Of a DNA stretch of 64,000 nucleotides, positions 58,177-64,000 are shown piece by piece; positions within the stretch are counted from its first letter, which is position 1; every line of letters begins with the position of its first letter. The position numbers and the translations under genes were made by a program. Below the pieces are notes generated by a model. The model saw only the letters and a program-made list of their open reading frames with translations, ran no database searches and was not told where the DNA came from. The stretch comes from an unidentified bacterial endosymbiont. GTDB lineage: Bacteria; Pseudomonadota; Gammaproteobacteria; Enterobacterales; Enterobacteriaceae. The stretch is taken from assembly GCF_918797525.1 (NCBI RefSeq), contig NZ_OU963893.1, forward strand, positions 930,001-994,000. Direction: 5' to 3'.

Positions 58177-59538
58177 ATGAGCACGACTGACGATTCATTC
58201 TCTGTTACCCACAACCCTGTAGATATTCAGCGCCCGTCGCTCAAAGAGCGGTGGTGGCATATTATGGATAGCTGGAAAATTGGGATTATACCTCTGCCAC
58301 TGTTTGTTCTGGCGGGCGCGCTGATCGCCATTGATTGTCTGGGCGGAAAATTGCCGAGCGATATCGTGGTGATGGTTGCGACGCTGGCGTTTTTCGGCTT
58401 TGCCTGCGGTGAGTTTGGCAAACGTCTGCCGATCGTCGGCAAGCTCGGCGCCGCGGCGATTTGCGCCACCTTTATCCCTTCTGCGCTGGTGTATTACGGC
58501 CTGCTGCCGGATGTGGTGGTCGAGTCCACCACTACATTCTATAAATCCACCAACATTCTTTATCTCTATATTTGCTGCATCATTGTCGGCAGCATCATGA
58601 GCATGAACCGCACGGTGCTAATTCAGGGATTCCTGCGCATCTTCTTCCCGATGCTGTGCGGGGAAATCGTCGGCATGATTGTCGGGATGGGCGTCGGGAT
58701 GGCGCTGGGTCTAGAACCGTTCCAAATCTTCTTCTTTATTATTCTGCCGATCATGGCGGGCGGCGTGGGCGAAGGGGCGATACCGCTCTCTATCGGCTAT
58801 GCCACTATACTGCATATGGATCAGGGCGTGGCGCTCGGTCGCGTACTGCCGATGGTGATGCTCGGCGGCCTGACCGCCATCATCATCTCCGGCTGCCTCA
58901 ACCAGCTTGGCAAACGCTATCCCCATCTGACCGGAGAAGGCCAACTGATGCCGAACCGCGCCAATGCCGGTGCTGGGGTCTCTCAGCCGGCGTTTTCCGC
59001 TAAAACCGACGTCACCACTATTGCTTCCGGCGCGCTGCTGGCGGTCCTGCTCTATATGTTGGGGATGCTTGGCCACAAGCTGATTGGCCTGCCTGCGCCG
59101 GTTGGCATGTTGTTTATGGCGGTGCTGGTGAAATTGTGCAACGGCGCGTCACCTCGCCTGCTGGAAGGCTCTCAGGTTGTGTATAAATTCTTCCAGACCT
59201 CCGTGACCTATCCCATCCTCTTCGCCGTCGGCGTGGCGATTACGCCATGGCACGAACTGGTTGCCGCCTTCACTATCAGCAACCTGCTGGTGATCGTCAG
59301 CACTGTTGCCGCCCTGGTGGCGACAGGATTCTTCGTCGGCAAAAAAATAGGTATGCACCCGATTGATGTCGCCATCGTCTCCTGCTGTCAGAGCGGGCAG
59401 GGCGGCACCGGTGACGTGGCGATCCTGACCGCAGGCAACCGTATGAGCCTGATGCCGTTCGCCCAGATTGCTACCCGTATCGGCGGCGCGATTAACGTCT
59501 CTGTCTCGCTGCTGGTATTGGGCAACTTCCTCGTTTAA
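58177..59538 (+). CDS. 2-hydroxycarboxylate transporter (CitS/CitW/MaeN family)
   Basis: 453 residues with about 11 membrane helices. The two reentrant-loop motifs of the 2HCT family are present: GGVGEGAIPLS (about 203-213) and QGGTGDVAIL (about 408-417). The C-terminal Arg in FAQIATRIGG is the conserved substrate-binding residue region. Likely cargo is citrate with Na+ or H+, or citrate/acetate exchange as in Klebsiella CitW. It is first gene of the divergent citrate operon. Confidence 0.9.
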   Translation: MSTTDDSFSVTHNPVDIQRPSLKERWWHIMDSWKIGIIPLPLFVLAGALIAIDCLGGKLPSDIVVMVATLAFFGFACGEFGKRLPIVGKLGAAAICATFIPSALVYYGLLPDVVVESTTTFYKSTNILYLYICCIIVGSIMSMNRTVLIQGFLRIFFPMLCGEIVGMIVGMGVGMALGLEPFQIFFFIILPIMAGGVGEGAIPLSIGYATILHMDQGVALGRVLPMVMLGGLTAIIISGCLNQLGKRYPHLTGEGQLMPNRANAGAGVSQPAFSAKTDVTTIASGALLAVLLYMLGMLGHKLIGLPAPVGMLFMAVLVKLCNGASPRLLEGSQVVYKFFQTSVTYPILFAVGVAITPWHELVAAFTISNLLVIVSTVAALVATGFFVGKKIGMHPIDVAIVSCCQSGQGGTGDVAILTAGNRMSLMPFAQIATRIGGAINVSVSLLVLGNFLV

Positions 59539-59555
59539 GTCTTCAGGAAAGAACA

Positions 59556-60419
59556 ATGAAACTCGCAAGCTTTCTATATCAGGGTAAACGCAGCTACGGC
59601 ATCGTGCAGGCCGAAGGTGTGATTGATTTAGGCCGCCGTCTGGGCGACTGCTACGGCGATCTCAAAGCGCTGTTACAGGGCAACGGGCTGGCGCAGGCCA
59701 CCCGTTATCTCAGCGACGTGGTCGACGTGCCGATGAGCGCCATCACCTTCTTGCCGGTGATAGAGCAGCCGGAAAAAATTCTTTGTGTGGGGATGAACTA
59801 CGCCGACAAGCGCAAGGAGTTTGACCAGCACAATCCGGCCCCGACGCTGTTTGTCCGCTTCCCGGATTCCCAGACCGGCCATAACGCGCCGGTGCTAAAA
59901 CCGCGCCACTCCAGCGAGTTCGACTACGAAGGCGAGCTGGCGGTGATCATCGGTAAAGGCGGGGAGAACATCAGCCGCGAAGACGCCCTGCGCCACGTGG
60001 CGGGCTACAGCTGCTACATGGACGGTTCTGCCCGAGACTGGCAGCACACCTGGTTTACCGCCGGTAAAAACTGGCGGCAGACCGGCGCGTTTGGCCCGTG
60101 GATGGCAACGGCAGATGAGATCCCGGATCCGCATCAACTGGCGATCCGCACCTGGCTAAATGGCCGCATGGTGCAGGAAGACAACACCAGCAGCATGATC
60201 CACAAGGTCGCGGAGCTGATCGAATACATCAGCACCTTCACCCGCTTAAGCCCGGGCGATGTGATCATCACAGGTTCCCCGGGCGGCGTGGGTAAAAAGC
60301 GCAACCCGCCGCTGTTTATGAAGGAGGGGGATCGCATTGAGGTGGAGATCGAGCATATCGGTCACCTGAGTAACGTGATTGTGGAAGCGCCAGCAACCAC
60401 GCTGGCGGCAGCACATTAA
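59556..60419 (+). CDS. Fumarylacetoacetate hydrolase-family protein
   Basis: 287 residues. The N-terminal cap (MKLASFLYQGKRSYGIV) and the FAH catalytic domain with metal ligands are visible: ILCVGMNYADKRKEF (start of the domain), EFDYEGELAVIIGKGG (two Glu ligands) and SCYMDGSARDWQ (Asp ligand), then SPGDVIITGSPGGVG. The family contains hydratases, isomerases, oxaloacetate decarboxylases (FAHD1) and oxaloacetate tautomerases. In a citrate lyase operon its probable substrate is oxaloacetate; this is inference. Confidence 0.88.
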   Translation: MKLASFLYQGKRSYGIVQAEGVIDLGRRLGDCYGDLKALLQGNGLAQATRYLSDVVDVPMSAITFLPVIEQPEKILCVGMNYADKRKEFDQHNPAPTLFVRFPDSQTGHNAPVLKPRHSSEFDYEGELAVIIGKGGENISREDALRHVAGYSCYMDGSARDWQHTWFTAGKNWRQTGAFGPWMATADEIPDPHQLAIRTWLNGRMVQEDNTSSMIHKVAELIEYISTFTRLSPGDVIITGSPGGVGKKRNPPLFMKEGDRIEVEIEHIGHLSNVIVEAPATTLAAAH

Positions 60420-60432
60420 GTAAGGCGGCAGT

Positions 60433-61455
60433 ATGCAATCGCAACCCATTGATTTTCGCCACACGGTTGTTGCCAGACATCCGGAGCGCCTGAGCCAGAT
60501 CCGTTACCTGCTGGCCGACAGCGGTCTTGGCCTGGATAACGATATCACGTTGTTTGTCGAGGCCTGGTCCGGCGCGCAACTGGTGGGTTGCGCAGGGCTT
60601 GCCGCTAACGTCATCAAATGTGTGGCGGTCAACGAGCAGTTGCGCGGTGAAAACCTCAGCGCGCGCCTGCTGGCGGAGGTGGAAAATGCGGCACTGGAGC
60701 GTGGCCATTTTCACCTTTTTCTCTGCACCCGTCCGTGCAACATGGCGCGCTTTGGTCGCAGCGGTTTTTGGCCAATCGCCCGTAGCGGGGACAACGCCGT
60801 GCTGATGGAAAATACGCCACAGGGCATTGAGCGCTACTGCCGTTCCCTGGTGCGCCAGCGCAGGGGCGGGGAAAAAATCGGCGCGATTGTGATGAATGCT
60901 AACCCGTTTACCCTCGGACACCGGTATTTGGTGGATCAGGCGGCGGGGCAGTGCGATGCCCTGCACCTGTTTGTGGTGCGTGAAGATGCCTCGTTCTTCC
61001 CGTTCTGCGCGCGCATTGATATGGTGCGCGCAGGCGTGGCGCATCTGCCGAACGTGGTGGTGCATGAAGGCTCGCAATACATCATCTCCCGCGCCACCTT
61101 TCCGGCCTATTTTCTGAAGGAGACTGGCAAGGTGCAGCAGGCGTGGAGCGAAATCGACGTGCTGATCTTCCGCGACTTTATCGCCCCGGCGCTGGGAATT
61201 ACCCATCGTTTTATCGGCTCCGAGCCGTTTTGCGATATCACCCGCCAGTACAACCAGACGCTGCACGCCCTGCTTGCCTTGCATATCAAGGTGGTGGAGA
61301 TGCCGCGCCTTAAGGCCACCGGCAACGCGATATCGGCCTCGGAAGTGCGCCGTTTACTCAAAACAGAGCAGTTTTCCCGGATCCGGGAGATTGTCCCGGA
61401 CTCTACCTTCGCGCACCTTGAAACACATTACCGTGCGGGTGCGGAAGTCGCATAA
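60433..61455 (+). CDS. citC: [Citrate (pro-3S)-lyase] ligase CitC
   Basis: 340 residues. An N-terminal GNAT-like domain (VGCAGLAANVIKCVAVNEQLRG) precedes a cytidylyltransferase-like domain with NANPFTLGHRYLV, the nucleotide-binding xxGxxH motif. It acetylates the citrate lyase acyl-carrier prosthetic group with acetate and ATP. It lies 13 bases after the FAH gene. Confidence 0.95.
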   Translation: MQSQPIDFRHTVVARHPERLSQIRYLLADSGLGLDNDITLFVEAWSGAQLVGCAGLAANVIKCVAVNEQLRGENLSARLLAEVENAALERGHFHLFLCTRPCNMARFGRSGFWPIARSGDNAVLMENTPQGIERYCRSLVRQRRGGEKIGAIVMNANPFTLGHRYLVDQAAGQCDALHLFVVREDASFFPFCARIDMVRAGVAHLPNVVVHEGSQYIISRATFPAYFLKETGKVQQAWSEIDVLIFRDFIAPALGITHRFIGSEPFCDITRQYNQTLHALLALHIKVVEMPRLKATGNAISASEVRRLLKTEQFSRIREIVPDSTFAHLETHYRAGAEVA

Positions 61456-61471
61456 TTATCAGGATGTTAAC

Positions 61472-61765
61472 ATGAAAATTGTAAGGGAGGCGCTGGCCGG
61501 AACGCAGGAGTCCAGCGACCTGATGGTGAAAATCGCCCCCGCTCACGAGGAGCTGGAGATTGTCATCCACAGTGAAGTGATCAAACAGTTTGGCGAGCAG
61601 ATCCGTCGGGTCGTCGACGACACATTGCGCGCCATGAATGTGCAGCAGGGGCTCATCATCATTGAAGACAAAGGGGCGCTGGACTGTGTGATCCGCGCCC
61701 GTCTGCAAAGCGCGCTTCTGCGTGCCGCAGAGGAACAGGGAATCCAGTGGGGGGCGCTGAAATGA
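61472..61765 (+). CDS. citD: Citrate lyase acyl carrier protein CitD (gamma)
   Basis: 97 residues. Ser14 in [10 protein letters not shown] carries the phosphoribosyl-dephospho-CoA group. ATG at 61472, 16 bases after citC; its last bases overlap citE (ATGA). Confidence 0.95.
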   Translation: MKIVREALAGTQESSDLMVKIAPAHEELEIVIHSEVIKQFGEQIRRVVDDTLRAMNVQQGLIIIEDKGALDCVIRARLQSALLRAAEEQGIQWGALK

Positions 61766-62637
61766 GCAAACTCCGTCGCAGTATGCTGTTCCTGCCGGGC
61801 GCCAACGCCGCAATGCTCTCTACCGCGTTTATCTACCGTCCTGACTCCATCATGTTCGATCTTGAAGATGCGGTAGCCCTGCGCGAGAAAGACACCGCGC
61901 GCATGCTGGTGTTCCACGCGTTGCAACACCCGATGTATCAGGATATCGAAACCGTAGTGCGCATTAACCCATTGAGCACACCGTTTGGCCTGCTGGATCT
62001 TGAAGCCGCCGTGTACGCGGGCGTGGACGTTATTCGCTTGCCGAAAACCGACACCCCGGACGACATCTACGAGCTGGAAGGCCATCTGGAACGCATCGAA
62101 CAAGCGTGCGGGCGTGAGGTCGGTTCCACCCGCGTAATGGCGGCGATTGAATCGGCCATTGGCGTAGTCAATGCCGTGGCGATTGCTCGCAGCTCTCCGC
62201 GCTTAATCGGCATCGTACTGGCGGCCTTTGACTACGTGATGGACATGCAGACCGAGCGTGGGGACGGTACCGAGCTGTTCTACGCCCGCTGCGCCGTGTT
62301 GCACGCCGCCCGCGCCGCCGGTATCGATGCGTTTGACGTAGTGTGGTCAGACGTTAACGACGAAGCCGGATTCCTGCGCGAAGTCGATTTGATCCGCAAG
62401 TTGGGCTTTAACGGCAAATCGCTGATCAACCCACGTCAGATTGACCTGCTGCACAACGCCTATGCGCCAACCCAGCAGGAAGTGGATCACGCGAAGCGGG
62501 TGATTGAAGCGGCAGAGGAGGGCGAACGCAATGGCCTGGGCGTGGTATCGCTGAACGGCAAAATGGTCGACGCCCCGATTATTAACCACGCGCAGATGGT
62601 ACTGGAACGCGCAGCGGCCTCTGGCGTGCGTCGTTAA
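61762..62637 (+). CDS. citE: Citrate lyase beta subunit CitE (citryl-ACP lyase)
   Basis: 291 residues, HpcH/HpaI TIM-barrel family. [28 protein letters not shown] (metal-binding Asp/Glu) and [15 protein letters not shown] are the family motifs. It cleaves citryl-ACP to acetyl-ACP and oxaloacetate. It starts four bases inside citD. Confidence 0.96.
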   Translation: MSKLRRSMLFLPGANAAMLSTAFIYRPDSIMFDLEDAVALREKDTARMLVFHALQHPMYQDIETVVRINPLSTPFGLLDLEAAVYAGVDVIRLPKTDTPDDIYELEGHLERIEQACGREVGSTRVMAAIESAIGVVNAVAIARSSPRLIGIVLAAFDYVMDMQTERGDGTELFYARCAVLHAARAAGIDAFDVVWSDVNDEAGFLREVDLIRKLGFNGKSLINPRQIDLLHNAYAPTQQEVDHAKRVIEAAEEGERNGLGVVSLNGKMVDAPIINHAQMVLERAAASGVRR

Positions 62638-62647
62638 GGAGTAAATA

Positions 62648-64000
62648 ATGAATCAGACAGAACGTCTTCATGTGAATTTTCCCCATCTGCGGAATTTGCA
62701 GTCTTTTGATAACGCTCACAGCACCACACCGTGGCTGGCGGACAGCACGGCTAAACACAACCGCAAACTGTGCGCCTCTCTGGAAGAGGCCGTGATGCGC
62801 AGCGGTTTGCAGGATGGCATGACTATCTCTTTTCACCACGCGTTCCGCGAAGGTGACCGGGTGATCAACACCGTCGTGGCGCTGCTGGCGCAGATGGGCT
62901 TTAAAAACCTGACCCTGGCCTCCAGCTCGCTGATGACCTGCAACGACGCGTTGATCGAACCTATCCGGAACGGCGTGATTACCCGCATCTATACCTCCGG
63001 CATGCGCGGTAAGCTGGCGGATGCCATCTCTCACGGACTGATGGATGAACCGGTACATATTCATTCCCACGGCGGGCGGGTTAAGCTGTTGCAGGACGGC
63101 GAACTGAATATTGACGTAGCCTTTCTTGGCGTGCCGTGCAGCGATGAGTTTGGCAACGCTAACGGCACCCACGGCAAATCAAGCTGCGGCTCGCTGGGCT
63201 ATGCGATGGTGGATGCGCACTTTGCCCGTAAGGTAGTGCTGTTGACCGAAGAGCTGGTGCCCTTTCCCAATATGCCCGCCAGCCTGGCGCAGGATCGGGT
63301 GGATTACATTGTGCAGGTAGAGAGCGTCGGCGACCCGGATAAAATCAGCGTCGGCGCGGCGCGCGTCACCAGCAACCCCCGGGAGCTTATGATTGCCCGC
63401 TATGCGGCGGATGTTATAGAGCACTCCGGCTACTTCAAACCGGGCTTCTCGATGCAGACCGGCTCCGGCGCGGCGGCCACAGCCTGCACCCGGTTTATGG
63501 AAGAAAAAATGGAGCGCAGCGGCGTAAAGGCGAGTTTCGCCCTTGGCGGCATCACCGGCAGCCTGGTGGATTTACATGAAAAAGGACTCATCGAAAAGCT
63601 GCTGGATACCCAGTGCTTTGACGGCCAGGCGGCGGCCTCGCTGGCGCGTAATCCAAACCATGTGGAGATCTCCACTAACGTTTATGCCAACCCGGGGAGC
63701 AAGGCGGCGTGCTGCGACCAGCTCGACGTGGTGATCCTTAGCGCGCTGGAAATTGACGTCGATTTTAACGTCAACGTCATCACCGGCTCGGACGGGGTAA
63801 TGCGCGGCGCTTCCGGCGGCCATTGCGACGTTGCGGCGGCGGCTAACCTGACGATTGTGGTGGCGCCATTACTGCGTAGCCGTATTCCAACGGTAGTGAA
63901 ACGCGTCACCACGTGCCTGACGCCGGGAGAGAGCATCGATGTGCTGGTCACCGATCACGGCATTGCGGTCAACCCGGCGCGCCCGGAGATCCGCGATCGC
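62648..64000 (+). CDS. citF: Citrate lyase alpha subunit CitF (citrate:acetyl-ACP transferase), cut by window end
   Basis: The first 451 of about 510 residues; starts MNQTERLHVNFPHLRNLQSF ten bases after citE. The CoA-transferase-type domains are visible: GDRVINTVVALLAQMGF, ITRIYTSGMRGKLADAI, and the C-terminal EISTNVYANPGSKAACCDQL with GGITGSLVDLHEKG. It exchanges acetyl for citryl on CitD. citX and citG would be expected after the window. Confidence 0.96.
   Translation, partial: MNQTERLHVNFPHLRNLQSFDNAHSTTPWLADSTAKHNRKLCASLEEAVMRSGLQDGMTISFHHAFREGDRVINTVVALLAQMGFKNLTLASSSLMTCNDALIEPIRNGVITRIYTSGMRGKLADAISHGLMDEPVHIHSHGGRVKLLQDGELNIDVAFLGVPCSDEFGNANGTHGKSSCGSLGYAMVDAHFARKVVLLTEELVPFPNMPASLAQDRVDYIVQVESVGDPDKISVGAARVTSNPRELMIARYAADVIEHSGYFKPGFSMQTGSGAAATACTRFMEEKMERSGVKASFALGGITGSLVDLHEKGLIEKLLDTQCFDGQAAASLARNPNHVEISTNVYANPGSKAACCDQLDVVILSALEIDVDFNVNVITGSDGVMRGASGGHCDVAAAANLTIVVAPLLRSRIPTVVKRVTTCLTPGESIDVLVTDHGIAVNPARPEIRDR

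Overview
The window is chromosomal DNA of an Enterobacteriaceae member, most like Enterobacter, Lelliottia or Kosakonia. The backbone carries genes in the order known from the E. coli parC-metC-speC region: ygiN-mdaB-qseC-qseB-ygiW-parC-plsC-ftsP-ygiQ-dkgA-yqhD-yqhC-yghB-metC-exbB-exbD, then yghU-gss, then pheV-yqgA-speC. It is not E. coli. The hydrogenase-2 operon normally beside yghU is absent, an unsaturated-glucuronyl hydrolase locus sits where parE normally follows ygiN, and a citrate-fermentation cluster follows speC. The genus call is inference from gene content.

Region 1 (1-2.9 kb) is the end of a polysaccharide-degradation operon: a protein possibly of the heparinase type, a LacY-like oligosaccharide/H+ symporter and a GH88 hydrolase. 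Region 2 (2.9-20.3 kb) is conserved core: quinone reductases, the QseBC two-component system, topoisomerase IV subunit A, PlsC, FtsP, YgiQ, aldehyde reductases with their AraC regulator, MetC and the ExbBD energiser. Recognisable control sites include a QseB-type box, MetJ boxes and a Fur box. Region 3 (20.3-24.7 kb) is a remodelled spot with three unrecognised small genes, a deletion scar joining the start of yqhA to the end of a yghX-like hydrolase, a chemoreceptor behind a sigma-28-type promoter, and a DeoR regulator. yghU and gss (glutathione and glutathionylspermidine metabolism) follow.

Region 4 (27.6-52.2 kb) is a 24.5-kb accessory region ending at the tRNA-Phe gene pheV. It holds a SAMHD1-like HD hydrolase, a broken autotransporter, an alpha/beta hydrolase gene interrupted by an amber codon, a PixA-family protein, a wrecked P4-type integrase, a Fic protein with repeated operator-like sites, an intact four-gene chaperone-usher fimbrial operon, a small protein with a papain-like Cys/His/Asp arrangement, a toxin-antitoxin pair whose toxin is broken, and pieces of at least six transposable elements (IS256, IS6/IS26, Tn3, IS91, IS5/IS903 and IS3 families). 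Copies of the tRNA-Phe 3' end at 35424 and, more weakly, at 34346 suggest tandem integrations at pheV followed by decay.

Region 5 (52.2-64 kb) returns to core with pheV, yqgA and speC, the latter with a possible 40-codon leader ORF. Then come a citrate-sensing two-component system (minus strand) and a divergent operon: a 2-hydroxycarboxylate transporter, a FAH-family enzyme, and citrate lyase genes citC, citD, citE and citF (citF cut by the window end). Together these would sense citrate, import it and cleave it to acetate and oxaloacetate. The FAH-family enzyme is a candidate for handling the oxaloacetate; no OadGAB pump is visible.
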